Counted from the stretch's first letter, positions 7,214 to 16,946 are shown. The stretch: 64,000 nucleotides of DNA from GCA-002722245 sp964230605 (GCA_964230605.1 CAXRIN010000083.1:1-64000); one strand, 5' to 3'. Translations and numbers: made by a program. The notes: a model not told the origin generated them from the sequence alone.

Positions 7214-8797
7214 CTAGAATTCAGAAGTGAAGTGAAACTCAATATCAGTATACTTTTCTTGAGCCATATTTAAAGAATATTGAGAGTCCGCCAAAAACAC
7301 ATCACGTCCATCTTTGTCCTTTGCAAGATTATGAAGTTTACGCATTTTAAAATCTTTTAATTGATCCTCATTCTCACTTGTAAACCAACATGCTTTGTAA
7401 AGATTAATAGGCTCGTAACGACATTTTGCGTTGTATTCATGTTCTAATCTATATTGAATAACCTCGTATTGAAGTTGTCCAACTGTACCAATAATCTTTC
7501 TGTTGTTATCTACTTTAGTAAATAACTGCGCAACACCTTCATCCATTAATTGATCTACACCCTTATTAAGCTGTTTTGCTTTTAACGGATCAGCGTTTTC
7601 AATGTATTTAAATTGTTCAGGGGAGAAAGATGGAATTCCACTGTACATAAAGGCTTCACCTTCCGTGAGTGTATCACCAATTTTAAAGTTTCCCGAATCA
7701 TATAAACCAACAATGTCTCCTGCGTAAGCCTCTTCAACAACACTTTTCTTTGACGCCATGAATGCAGTTGGGTTGCTGAATTTTAATTTCTTGCCATTTC
7801 TAACGTGTAAATAGTTGGTATTACGCTGGAATTTACCTGAAACAATTTTCACGAAAGCTAAACGGTCTCTGTGATTAGGATCCATGTTGGCATGTATTTT
7901 AAACACAAAACCCGAGAATTTTTCCTCGTAAGGTTCTATAACACGTAAATCAGATTCTTTAGGTTGGGGTTTAGGAGCGATTCTTACGAAACAATTTAGT
8001 AATTCTTGAACACCAAAATTGTTTAGAGCAGATCCAAAGAAAACAGGAGAAACTTGTCCTGCTAAATATTTTTCATTCGTGTATTCTGGATATACCGTTT
8101 CAATCAATTCCAATTCGTCTCTTAGCGTACTAGCTGGATCAGCTCCAATTATTTTATCAAGCTCAGGAGAATTTACGTCTTCAATACTAATTGATTCTGA
8201 AATTTCAGTTTTATTCTCCGCAGAAAATAGGTTCAAGTCTTTTTCAAATAGATTATAAACACCTTGGAATTCATCTCCTTGTCCTATTGGCCAAGAAAGT
8301 GGATGAACATGTATTCCTAATTTTTGTTCAACTTCATCTAACAAATCAAACGCGTCTTTACCGTATCGGTCCAACTTGTTGATAAATACGATAATAGGTG
8401 TGTCCCTCATTTTACAAACCTCAACTAGCTTTTCAGTTTGAGCCTCAACACCTTTTGCAACATCAATAACAACAATTACGGAGTCCGCCGCAGTCAATGT
8501 TCTATATGTGTCTTCTGCAAAATCCTTGTGACCTGGAGTATCAAGAATATTAATTTTTAATCCATTGTATTTGAATCCCATAACAGAAGTAGCAACAGAG
8601 ATCCCTCTTTGTTTTTCAATCTCCATGAAATCGGAAGTAGCTGTTTTTTTTATTTTATTAGATTTAACAGCTCCCGCAGTTTGAATGGCTCCTCCAAAAA
8701 GTAACAACTTTTCAGTTAGAGTTGTTTTACCTGCATCGGGGTGTGAAATAATAGCAAACGTTCTTCTTAAATCGATTTCCTCCTGTAATTTAGACAT
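7214..8797 (-). CDS. prfC: Peptide chain release factor 3 (RF3 GTPase)
   Basis: A translational GTPase that recycles RF1/RF2 from the ribosome after peptide release. It has G1 HPDAGKTT, a DTPGHKDFAEDTYRTL switch region and the G4 motif NKLDRYGKD, followed by an RF3-type domain II/III (GSALNNFGVQELL, GTVGQLQYEV, YEPINLYKACW). I start it at ATG 8797 (527 aa; MSKLQEEIDLRRTF). An in-frame TTG at 8821 lies inside an exact TACCTTTG promoter box and cannot be in the message. It is divergent from nth. The last codons are duplicated downstream at 7121-7146. Confidence 0.96.
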   Translation of the reverse strand: MSKLQEEIDLRRTFAIISHPDAGKTTLTEKLLLFGGAIQTAGAVKSNKIKKTATSDFMEIEKQRGISVATSVMGFKYNGLKINILDTPGHKDFAEDTYRTLTAADSVIVVIDVAKGVEAQTEKLVEVCKMRDTPIIVFINKLDRYGKDAFDLLDEVEQKLGIHVHPLSWPIGQGDEFQGVYNLFEKDLNLFSAENKTEISESISIEDVNSPELDKIIGADPASTLRDELELIETVYPEYTNEKYLAGQVSPVFFGSALNNFGVQELLNCFVRIAPKPQPKESDLRVIEPYEEKFSGFVFKIHANMDPNHRDRLAFVKIVSGKFQRNTNYLHVRNGKKLKFSNPTAFMASKKSVVEEAYAGDIVGLYDSGNFKIGDTLTEGEAFMYSGIPSFSPEQFKYIENADPLKAKQLNKGVDQLMDEGVAQLFTKVDNNRKIIGTVGQLQYEVIQYRLEHEYNAKCRYEPINLYKACWFTSENEDQLKDFKMRKLHNLAKDKDGRDVFLADSQYSLNMAQEKYTDIEFHFTSEF

Positions 8798-8818
8798 GCT
8801 CTTGATTTTTGCGGACAG

Positions 8819-8826
8819 CAAAGGTA
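8819..8826 (-). promoter_or_regulatory. -7 box TACCTTTG (prfC)
   Basis: Exact TAnnTTTG on the minus strand, 21 nt before the prfC ATG at 8797. It overlaps the in-frame TTG at 8819-8821 and so decides the start. Confidence 0.6.
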
Positions 8827-8845
8827 CTAACTAAGTATGATTAAT

Positions 8846-8853
8846 TATTTTTG
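8846..8853 (+). promoter_or_regulatory. -7 box TATTTTTG (nth)
   Basis: Exact TAnnTTTG ending 4 nt before the nth ATG, pointing to a near-leaderless transcript. It is 19 nt from the opposing prfC box. Confidence 0.55.
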
Positions 8854-8857
8854 AATC

Positions 8858-9487
8858 ATGAAAAAAGCAGAGAAAGTTCTTGATATTATTAATATTCTTC
8901 AATCTGAATTTCCCAACCCGCCTGTTCCGTTAGATCACAAAGATGATTATACATTATTAATCGCTGTTTTACTTTCTGCTCAATGTACTGATGAGCGAGT
9001 GAATCAAATTACACCGTTGCTTTTTGCTAAAGCTGATAACCCGAAACAAATGTTAACGTTGACGGTTGAAGAGATCAGAAAAATAATAAAGCCTTGTGGT
9101 TTGTCTCCTAGAAAATCGAAGGCTATTTATGAGCTTTCTCAGATTTTAATGGATAAACATGGGGGCAAGGTGCCGCAGTCTTTTGAAGAGTTAGAAGAGT
9201 TACCTGGAGTAGGGCATAAAACAGCATCTGTTGTGATGGCTCAAGCCTTTAATGTTCCTGCTTTTCCTGTTGATACTCATATCCATAGACTGATGTATAG
9301 ATGGGGATTAACCAATGGGAAAAATGTTGAGCAAACAGAAAAAGATGCGAAGCGTTTATTCCCTAGAGAATTATGGAATGAGCTGCATTTACAAATTATA
9401 TTCTTTGGTAGAAAATATTGCCCAGCAAGAGGTCACAAAGTAGAGGAGTGTCCAATTTGTTCAAAATATGCTAGAAAAGGAATATAG
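8858..9487 (+). CDS. nth: Endonuclease III-like DNA glycosylase/AP lyase with incomplete Fe-S site
   Basis: Base-excision repair of oxidised pyrimidines. The 209-aa HhH-GPD protein has helix-hairpin-helix LPGVGHKTA (about 115-123), catalytic Lys121 and Asp139 (VDTHIHR). The C-terminal iron-sulphur loop is abnormal: Escherichia coli Nth has Cys-x6-Cys-x2-Cys-x5-Cys, while here the pattern is Cys188-x9-Cys198-x2-Cys201 with no fourth Cys before the end. Cluster loss has occurred in several Bacteroidota Nth proteins as far as I recall, so this may be an intermediate form. The catalytic residues are intact, so activity is expected. Confidence 0.93.
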   Translation: MKKAEKVLDIINILQSEFPNPPVPLDHKDDYTLLIAVLLSAQCTDERVNQITPLLFAKADNPKQMLTLTVEEIRKIIKPCGLSPRKSKAIYELSQILMDKHGGKVPQSFEELEELPGVGHKTASVVMAQAFNVPAFPVDTHIHRLMYRWGLTNGKNVEQTEKDAKRLFPRELWNELHLQIIFFGRKYCPARGHKVEECPICSKYARKGI

Positions 9488-9489
9488 TT

Positions 9490-10485
9490 TTATTTCCCTA
9501 GTTTAATGATTCCTTTAATAGACAATACATTCAAAGGGAATTCTAAGAGTACGTGCAGAAAGCTTAAGAAAAATAAAGCAGTAAAACCTACTCGGTAATC
9601 GTAAAAGTAAAGAGCAACAGAAGCTATCCAAAGTGAAATTATAATTGCAGTTGACTTTATATTTAATGCTTTTTTCCAGCCAATTATTGATGTTTTGGAA
9701 AACCAATTTAAATAATGGTATGTGTATGCAAATGCAATAAAAATTTGCACTTTAATTACAGCGCCACTTATTAAGTTTAGGTTTCCATTGTCGATTAAAT
9801 TTAAATATTCAGCAATTTTGGCAACAACATTAATCATCCCACTTTTTACAAAAGTTTGAAAAGTATCTTGAGTCAATTTATAGGTGTCATTAGGGATTTC
9901 AAGCGATAAAATAATTGCTGGAGTAATTAGTAGTGTAGCCGAAAGGATATAACCAGGTTTGCTCTTTGCTTTTATGGCACCGTAAAGAATAAACAGAAGG
10001 GTGAAGAGGAACACATGAAACAAGGTTGGTATGAACATGCCTATGAATAGCATCGAATTTGGAATTCCTTCACCAATGAAAAGAGTTGCGATTAGAGCCT
10101 TAATAAATGCGGTTAATATTTGTTTTTTCTTCTTTAGCAGAATAAGAGATATACTCAGAATGAAACTTATAAGTAGTCCATGATTACTATACTTATGTAT
10201 TAAAGCAAGTAGCTTACTAGTTGGTTTGGATAATTCTAATTCGAAAAAACCGACAATAGGATTAATGGATATAACTATGCTCGAAGCTATTAATACCCAA
10301 ATCCATTTTTTGTGGTCTTTTATAAAGTATTGCTTGTCATTAAGCCAGTTAATCTCTGTTAGATAATGCAATGGCCCCAAAACGGCATAAGAAAATAGGA
10401 ATAGTTTAAAAGGCAAGTATATTGCTAATAATAAAGAGAGAACTACCAACCCTATATTCAGGATGTCGATGTTTTGAGTTTTCAA
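9490..10485 (-). CDS. Multi-pass membrane protein of unknown function
   Basis: A 331-aa protein with about eight to ten hydrophobic segments. Histidines and acidic residues sit within or at the edges of helices (GPLHYLTEIN near 37-46, TLFHVFLF, YTYHYLNWF, LSFLHVLLEFPLN), reminiscent of membrane metal-dependent enzymes such as the Brp/Blh carotenoid cleavage family, but I cannot assign it. Its start overlaps the end of the upstream dehydrogenase gene by 4 bp, so the two are translationally coupled. It ends 2 bp from the convergent nth. Confidence 0.6.
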   Translation of the reverse strand: MKTQNIDILNIGLVVLSLLLAIYLPFKLFLFSYAVLGPLHYLTEINWLNDKQYFIKDHKKWIWVLIASSIVISINPIVGFFELELSKPTSKLLALIHKYSNHGLLISFILSISLILLKKKKQILTAFIKALIATLFIGEGIPNSMLFIGMFIPTLFHVFLFTLLFILYGAIKAKSKPGYILSATLLITPAIILSLEIPNDTYKLTQDTFQTFVKSGMINVVAKIAEYLNLIDNGNLNLISGAVIKVQIFIAFAYTYHYLNWFSKTSIIGWKKALNIKSTAIIISLWIASVALYFYDYRVGFTALFFLSFLHVLLEFPLNVLSIKGIIKLGK

Positions 10486-11465
10486 ACTAATTTATTTACT
10501 GTATTTATTCCATTCATAAAATCATCAGCATTTTTCAAAGTCGTTGAAGCAATTTCATAAAGGGCTTCGTTTGTAAAAAATCCTTGGTGAGCTGTGATTA
10601 AAACATTTGGAAAAGTTGTTAATCTCGCGATTTCATCGTCGTTGATAATAGTTTCGGAAAGATCTTTGAAAAATAGATGCTCTTCTTGTTCGTAAACATC
10701 AATTCCTAGGTATCCTAATTTTTTGGATTTCAATGCGCCTATTACTGCTGAAGTTTCGATTAAAGCACCTCTTGAGGTATTGATAAGCATAACTCCATCT
10801 TTCATCAGGTTCAAAGTATCTTTATTGATAAGATGTTTTGTTTCATTGTTTAAAGGACAATGAAGTGAAATTATATCAGATTTACTTATGACTTCTTTAA
10901 TTGGTAAGTATTTTATTCCTGCTGCTTTTAGCTCTGGGCTTTCTTCAAGATCAAAAGCAATAATTTTCGCCCCGAACCCGAGCATTATTTTACAAAATAC
11001 GGCACCTATTTTTCCCGTGCCAATTACTCCAACTGTCTTATTTACAATATCAAATCCTTGTAATTTTTCTAACGAAAAATTTCCTTCTCTAATTCGGTTA
11101 AAGGCTTTGTGTGTTTTTCTATTTAATGTTTGAATTAATGCTATAGCGTGTTCGGCCACGGCGTTTGGAGAATAGGCGGGGACCCGAAAAACAGACAGTC
11201 CTAATTCTTTAGCTTCTTTTAAATCAACATTATTAAATCCGGCACAACGAAGAAGAATACATTTTATACCATAATCCTTAAGTTTTTTAAGGATATCCGC
11301 ATTCAAATCATCATTTACAAAAACACAAACAGCATCAAATTCTTTGGCTAGCTTAACAGAACTTACGCTTAAATTCTCAGTGAAATACGTGAGGTCATGA
11401 TTGCTTTTAAGAGCATCAAATGATTTTGAATCATAACTCTGACTACTAAAAAATGCAATTTTCAT
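10482..11465 (-). CDS. D-2-hydroxyacid dehydrogenase, LdhA-like
   Basis: NAD-dependent reduction of a 2-oxoacid, probably pyruvate to D-lactate. The 327-aa protein has the LdhA-type N-terminus (IAFFSSQSYD), the substrate loop RCAGFNNVDL, the conserved VPAYSPNAVAEHA, the NAD-binding GVIGTGKIG (about 145-153), catalytic Arg in NTSRGAL, the acidic residue in DVYEQEE and His in ITAHQGFFTNEAL. These match fermentative D-lactate dehydrogenases more closely than phosphoglycerate dehydrogenase. It lies 29 bp after the 1546-aa gene and overlaps the next membrane-protein gene by 4 bp, as a distal member of the tpiA-prmA run. Confidence 0.88.
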   Translation of the reverse strand: MKIAFFSSQSYDSKSFDALKSNHDLTYFTENLSVSSVKLAKEFDAVCVFVNDDLNADILKKLKDYGIKCILLRCAGFNNVDLKEAKELGLSVFRVPAYSPNAVAEHAIALIQTLNRKTHKAFNRIREGNFSLEKLQGFDIVNKTVGVIGTGKIGAVFCKIMLGFGAKIIAFDLEESPELKAAGIKYLPIKEVISKSDIISLHCPLNNETKHLINKDTLNLMKDGVMLINTSRGALIETSAVIGALKSKKLGYLGIDVYEQEEHLFFKDLSETIINDDEIARLTTFPNVLITAHQGFFTNEALYEIASTTLKNADDFMNGINTVNKLV

Positions 11466-11494
11466 TTCTCTTTGATAAATTGATTAACGACTGA

Positions 11495-14400
11495 TTATCT
11501 CTCCATCGATGCCACGAACTTCCTCATTGATCTTTCTGTACCTAACATAAATGAGTAAGGTCCTTGTTCTTTCTCACCCTTTGATTCTCTCTTGTCTGGT
11601 TTTAATTCCGTAATCATAGCATTGAAGTCATCTTGAGATGAAATAACTCTCATTACACCATTGTTGTATTCAAAGAAATACCAAAGTCCTTCTTCTAACT
11701 CAAGGTAAATCGACAACTTTTCTTTAGTCTTTTTTCTAACTAATTCAATATATCCTTTTACGTATTTATTTACTTGCTTTTTATCCATTACACCAATTCC
11801 CAAGGCACCGTCAGATTTGAAAGATTGGGTTCTTTGATCCCAATACATTCGAGCATCAGAGAACATAATGTTGTGACGTACTTCTTTAGGGATTTTTTTG
11901 AAAGCTCCGTAAAGATTTAATTGAGAGATCAATTTATCTCCTAAGTCTTTACCAGCCATTTCCCTTAGAGCTTTTCCATAAACGGGTCTAGTATTATCAA
12001 CAGGTTGTAATTTTGGATTACCAAGCATGTTCTCTAAAATGTGCGTCCACATTTTTTCATCCAGGAAGAAGTCTAAAGCTAAAGCACCATCAACTATAAC
12101 AGAATCACTTTTAGGTTTGTGATTTACCTCTCCGTAGTTTGTGAAGTTGACTTGACCTAATTTGTCGTTACCTAAATGAATTTCACCTTCACCACGAACA
12201 GAACAAGTTTTTGTATTCAAACCAACAAAGTTTCCAGGGAAATTAGATTCCATTAATTTGTCTTTGTTAGACAATTGGTATTCATTCATTTCTTCATTGT
12301 AATTCAAAAATCCTGAGGCAGAAATTAAACTATTATCGCTATGATATTTTTGAGGAGAAAGGAAAGCAGAGTAGAGGTGAGTTGAATCTACTTTTAATAA
12401 TACTCCTGAACCAAGTTTTGTTCCTTTTGCATTTCCCGGTAACCAAGCTTGAACACCTTCTTCTATTGGAATCATAACATTCGAAGGGTCAATGTCGCTC
12501 TCAAAACCAATCCATGATTTTTTCAAGTCGTTACATTCATGTTCCAAGTAAGTTGCACCACGGAAATTCATTCCCTTTTTGTTAGCTTCAATTTTCGTAG
12601 TTCCCTTATATCTGAAATGGCTACTTAACATGAATTTATCCTTTTCGGCAATTTCACCACTTGCCACAGTTTGATAAGACGAGTCTACACGAATGTTATT
12701 AAAGTGAATTAGTTGTTTTGAATTATCACCTCCAACATATTCATAATCACCTTCGGCTTCATAATCTCTTCTCGCTTTTAATTTCACATTAGCGGCTGTA
12801 ATGGTGTGATATTGCGTTGTAGTATTTGCAATAATCTTAGCATCTTCTAAAGGTTTCATGTTGGCGTTTTTTCGAACCTCCACTTCACCGTCACTTGTAT
12901 AAATTCTAGCGTCAGCACAGTTAATGAATTTTACTTCATGCGCTTTAATAATGTATTTTCGTAAATCGTAGTTCGCTTTTGGTGAAATAAATCGCAGTGA
13001 ATCTTGAGAGGGTAGAGTAGATATGAATTCTGATCCAGATAAGTCAAGGTCTTGACCTCCTTCAGCAGCTGAAGCTTCTGTTGTTTTTGCATTTTTGCCC
13101 GATGATGAAAGCTCAAGCTCAAAATCATCCATAAACCATTTAAATTGGTCCATGAAACAGATGTATTTGTTCATGGGGAAATCAACGAATGAGGCACCTC
13201 CGTTTGCTAAGAATTCACCTTCACGCTTTACAAAATCAATTTTTGCATTAACGTCATTAGTTGCAAAGGCGATTCCTCCACCATCTGTTTGTACTGAATC
13301 AGCTTTTAATTTAAAGTCCGCTGTATCAGCATTAAAAGTCATATTTTGGAATTCAAAAATTTTCGACGTCAAATCAGCATTATCGAAATCTATTAATCCA
13401 TCTCCTGTGAGTTCTTTGTGGTCGTATCTTAAAATTCCATGCATTTTAGCTTCTTCATAATACATCTCAATAGGAGTGCTTTTCTTTTTCATGTTGAAAA
13501 AATCATCAGTGGCATAATAAGCTACATCAACTTTCTTCCCTTTAACATCAGGGTATTCAACACCTGAAGTTTGTGGTTTAATTATAGATGATATTGCAGG
13601 AGCTTTCATTGAGTCTAAGTAAAATACAAAGGCTTTTGATTGCGTAGTGCTAGTAATGTATTCAAAATCACCATCTCCCATTAAACCGTTGTTACTTAAG
13701 ATGATATCATTTTTGAAAGTGGCTTTCCCGCCATACATTGGGTATCCTTCAGGAGGTGTTTTTCTTCTAAATCCTAATGAGTGATCAGGCATTAATTTTA
13801 AATCCTCTTCAAAATTTGGGAAAATTCCCCCCGAAGTAAATCTTCCACTGAATCTTAATCCAGCGTTTGAAAAAGTTCCCATACTATCAACAGTAAAAGT
13901 ATCTAGTTGGAAATATACTTTATCAGGGTTGTATGCATCACCTCTTGTGTTTCTTTTGTTATATCGTACATACGATTTTTTGTCTGAATGGAATCTAGGG
14001 AATTCAGGGAAAGAATCAGATAAGATACCTGATTTGTTAAAAGGCCAATCGATTTCTAATTTACCAGAAACATCTTCAATTACACTTTGAACCATGGCAA
14101 CTGGGATTTGGCGCGTACCATCTTCTCTTGTTCTCCAAGTATCTTCATTAATCAACCCAGCCTGCAAACGAACTGAATCAACTTCAGAAAGAGATACACC
14201 GAAGTCCTCATAACTGAATTCAAATTTCTTGCCCCAAAATTCATAACGTTCTGATCTAATAATTCCACCAAATGACATAGCTCTGTTTCTGTGAAGCTTT
14301 AATGTTTGATTCTCAGGCATGAAACCAGTTTTACGAGCTCTACTCAATGCAACTCCATTAACACCTCTAAGTGTTACATCAAAGTTGATTAAATTCATAC

Positions 14401-16135
14401 TTCCATTAGCTTCTCCTTTAATGTCGGAGATAATTTCAATATTATCGTAATCTCCTTTCTTGGATTTTGCATTCATCCATTCGAATAAACGATCTTGAAC
14501 AGTGATAATTCCCTCTTCGATGTTGTAAACCATGAATCCTTGACTGGCTAAGCGAACACAAGACCTTTTAACAGATTCGTGATCTTTTCTAAGGTAGTTA
14601 GCTAAATCAGCATCTTTGAAAGTTCGTTCTCCTAAGTTTTCGTCCATTACAAACTTTTTGATATTGTAAAGAGGGTGGACTTCTTGGAGGCCTTGAAGAG
14701 ACATGAATTTATCATCTGAATAGAAACTACTAGATTCTAATCGCATGATTCCAGAACTCGATCCTGGTATGGTTAAAAAGTCAATGTAGTCTTTATCGAT
14801 GTGCCATTTTAACCATTCAATTTCCATGTCCACTTTATGGAAAGTGTTATAGTAAGGAGACACTCCAATACCTTTTCCTTCTCGGTAAAGTGTTAATTCT
14901 CTTTTGTCTGTAATGAACTTAAACTGTAAAGCAGGGTGGAAGATGGAGTCGGTATCCAAAATCATTGTAATAGTCGCGTATCTTGTTGCAATTCTTTCAT
15001 CATTGATTGTGAATGATTGGGATTTAGCAATTAAGAAAGGTTCTCCTCGACGTTTTACAGTAATTTTCGCAGGTCGACCATCAACTATTTTACCAATGAA
15101 TTTATCTCCTTTGATCATAAATCCACCTTCATAATCGATACTATCTTCGAGTTCTTCAATTAAAACCTTACCTGAGTAGGAAATGAAACGAGGGTAAGTA
15201 GCATTGTTTGTATCAACGTTAGCTAGTAGTTTCTCTTCTAATCTTCCTTGAATTAATTCATCAAAATACTTTTTGTTCAAATAAGTAACAGAATCTGCTT
15301 CATATCTACTAGATTTTAATTCAATCGAATAATCTGACAAATCTGCGTAAGATTGAGATTCAGGAATCCCAGCTCTAGTCCATAAAACACGACCTCCTTC
15401 GCCTCTCCATATACCAATAGTAGGGTAGAAGCTCCCTTTGGTTTTATAAATTCTGGCAGTATCACCTTTCGCTACACAGAATAAATCCATTTCAGGAAAA
15501 ACAACTTTTGGTAAACTATCATAATCAAACGAGAAAGTAGATGATGTACCTAGCCATTTTACGTTTTGAGTGATATAAACAGCGTTGTATAAAAAGATGT
15601 TGTTACAGTTGTTTAAGAATACAGTAAAGTATCTTTTCTTTTCATCAATTAATTTGTTTGCTGTTATGTTCCAAGCATCAAAAGAGTCTTCTGTTTGATA
15701 GGTTGTGAAGAAACTAATCACAGAATATATGTATGATCTAAAGTCAGGGATTGCTTTCATTCTTTTGGAAAGCATTTTGTTACACATTTGAATAATCATC
15801 GAGATTTGATAATCATTCAATTTTCCGCTTTCAAATCCGTAAACAAATGAACTTTCAGCGTTAAGTTTTTTTAATCGAGCTTGGAAAACTGCGTTAGCTT
15901 GTTTGTATATTTTTTCTTCTTTTTTAGGGTTAACCATGTCCATTGGCCAAATCGCTTTAAGTTCGGACATAATCATACCTGCTTCATCTTCGCTTGTTTT
16001 GGCGATAAAAGACTCCAGTTCTTTTAAAAACTTCTCTTTATCATTGGAGAAATTAGTTAATGATTGTGCTTTAACAACCATTGGAGTAACAGAGATCAAG
16101 AATAGAAAAACTACTTTTTTGTAAAAGTTAAGCAT
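11495..16135 (-). CDS. Giant exported protein of unknown function (1546 aa)
   Basis: The N-terminal 23 residues are a Sec signal peptide (FLFLISVTPMVVKA-Q). Residues about 30-170 are predominantly helical. The rest is a long beta-rich series of short strands in which 'D-F-x-Y', 'G-x-G-x-x-x-F' and 'x-A-x-F-x-L-D-S-M' patterns recur. One segment near residues 505-560 (ADLANYRKDHESVKRSCVRLASQGF, cut for length) looks like a winged-helix insert. The beta-rich blocks resemble OstA/LptA- or AsmA-like repeats only in general style. The gene overlaps the end of prmA by 25 bp. A periplasmic or outer-membrane role is inferred. Codon use looks like that of its neighbours. Confidence 0.75.
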   Translation of the reverse strand: MLNFYKKVVFLFLISVTPMVVKAQSLTNFSNDKEKFLKELESFIAKTSEDEAGMIMSELKAIWPMDMVNPKKEEKIYKQANAVFQARLKKLNAESSFVYGFESGKLNDYQISMIIQMCNKMLSKRMKAIPDFRSYIYSVISFFTTYQTEDSFDAWNITANKLIDEKKRYFTVFLNNCNNIFLYNAVYITQNVKWLGTSSTFSFDYDSLPKVVFPEMDLFCVAKGDTARIYKTKGSFYPTIGIWRGEGGRVLWTRAGIPESQSYADLSDYSIELKSSRYEADSVTYLNKKYFDELIQGRLEEKLLANVDTNNATYPRFISYSGKVLIEELEDSIDYEGGFMIKGDKFIGKIVDGRPAKITVKRRGEPFLIAKSQSFTINDERIATRYATITMILDTDSIFHPALQFKFITDKRELTLYREGKGIGVSPYYNTFHKVDMEIEWLKWHIDKDYIDFLTIPGSSSGIMRLESSSFYSDDKFMSLQGLQEVHPLYNIKKFVMDENLGERTFKDADLANYLRKDHESVKRSCVRLASQGFMVYNIEEGIITVQDRLFEWMNAKSKKGDYDNIEIISDIKGEANGSMNLINFDVTLRGVNGVALSRARKTGFMPENQTLKLHRNRAMSFGGIIRSERYEFWGKKFEFSYEDFGVSLSEVDSVRLQAGLINEDTWRTREDGTRQIPVAMVQSVIEDVSGKLEIDWPFNKSGILSDSFPEFPRFHSDKKSYVRYNKRNTRGDAYNPDKVYFQLDTFTVDSMGTFSNAGLRFSGRFTSGGIFPNFEEDLKLMPDHSLGFRRKTPPEGYPMYGGKATFKNDIILSNNGLMGDGDFEYITSTTQSKAFVFYLDSMKAPAISSIIKPQTSGVEYPDVKGKKVDVAYYATDDFFNMKKKSTPIEMYYEEAKMHGILRYDHKELTGDGLIDFDNADLTSKIFEFQNMTFNADTADFKLKADSVQTDGGGIAFATNDVNAKIDFVKREGEFLANGGASFVDFPMNKYICFMDQFKWFMDDFELELSSSGKNAKTTEASAAEGGQDLDLSGSEFISTLPSQDSLRFISPKANYDLRKYIIKAHEVKFINCADARIYTSDGEVEVRKNANMKPLEDAKIIANTTTQYHTITAANVKLKARRDYEAEGDYEYVGGDNSKQLIHFNNIRVDSSYQTVASGEIAEKDKFMLSSHFRYKGTTKIEANKKGMNFRGATYLEHECNDLKKSWIGFESDIDPSNVMIPIEEGVQAWLPGNAKGTKLGSGVLLKVDSTHLYSAFLSPQKYHSDNSLISASGFLNYNEEMNEYQLSNKDKLMESNFPGNFVGLNTKTCSVRGEGEIHLGNDKLGQVNFTNYGEVNHKPKSDSVIVDGALALDFFLDEKMWTHILENMLGNPKLQPVDNTRPVYGKALREMAGKDLGDKLISQLNLYGAFKKIPKEVRHNIMFSDARMYWDQRTQSFKSDGALGIGVMDKKQVNKYVKGYIELVRKKTKEKLSIYLELEEGLWYFFEYNNGVMRVISSQDDFNAMITELKPDKRESKGEKEQGPYSFMLGTERSMRKFVASMER

Positions 16136-16944
16136 AACCAGTTTTCTTTATTGAGTTTTTTTAATGGGGCGAAATTTTGAGATTTTGCACAATCTGTAAT
16201 AGTTTGTTCATCGTCAGTTAAAAATCCGCTTAAAAATAAATTCCCTCCAGGTTTCAAATGAGATGCATAAACATCCATTTGATCAACTAGAATATTGCGA
16301 TTGATATTGGCTAAAATAACGTCGAATTTCCTGTCTGAAATTTGTTCTTTACCGCCAAGTTTAACATTTAGTTCAACTTGATTTGTTTGTGCGTTTTCCA
16401 AACAATTTTCAACAGCCCACTCTTCTATATCAATTGCTTCAACATACGAAGCGCCCATCTTTTTTGCTAAAATTCCAAGAACCCCAGTTCCTGAGCCCAT
16501 ATCAAGAACATCTTTGTTTTCAAGCTTTAAATCTTGCATTCCTTGAACCATCATAAAGGTTGTTTCATGATGACCAGTTCCAAAAGACATTTTAGGTTCA
16601 ATAACGATTGAGTACTTCGTTTCAAACGTATTTTGATGGAAAGGAGCGAGTATACTGCACCAGTTTCCCACTAAAATAGGTTCAAATGAAGATTCCCAAA
16701 CTTCGTTCCAGTTTTGAGTAGGGATTTCTTCTAGTTTGAATTCAAACTTTAAATCTTCTCTTGTTATCAAATTTTGAAGAAAAGATTCTAGGTCGTTATT
16801 AAGATCGTTTGAAGGGATGTAGGCGTTAAATCCGTTTTCAGTTTCTTCAAAACTATCACAGCCTAAATTTCCTAATTCGTCAATAAAAACATCAACCCAG
16901 GGTGACCTGGGTTGAATGTTTATAGATATTTTATGGTAATCCAT
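16111..16944 (-). CDS. prmA: Ribosomal protein L11 methyltransferase
   Basis: SAM-dependent methylation of ribosomal protein L11. The 277-aa protein has an N-terminal L11-recognition domain (about 1-100), motif I DMGSGTGVLGILAKKMGA (about 144-161), the acidic EAIDIEEWAVENC and the PrmA-type catalytic-site motif ILANINRNILV. It lies 2 bp downstream of tpiA and its end overlaps the giant exported gene by 25 bp, so these three are probably on one message. Confidence 0.93.
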   Translation of the reverse strand: MDYHKISINIQPRSPWVDVFIDELGNLGCDSFEETENGFNAYIPSNDLNNDLESFLQNLITREDLKFEFKLEEIPTQNWNEVWESSFEPILVGNWCSILAPFHQNTFETKYSIVIEPKMSFGTGHHETTFMMVQGMQDLKLENKDVLDMGSGTGVLGILAKKMGASYVEAIDIEEWAVENCLENAQTNQVELNVKLGGKEQISDRKFDVILANINRNILVDQMDVYASHLKPGGNLFLSGFLTDDEQTITDCAKSQNFAPLKKLNKENWLCLTFTKK

Positions 16945-16946
16945 TA

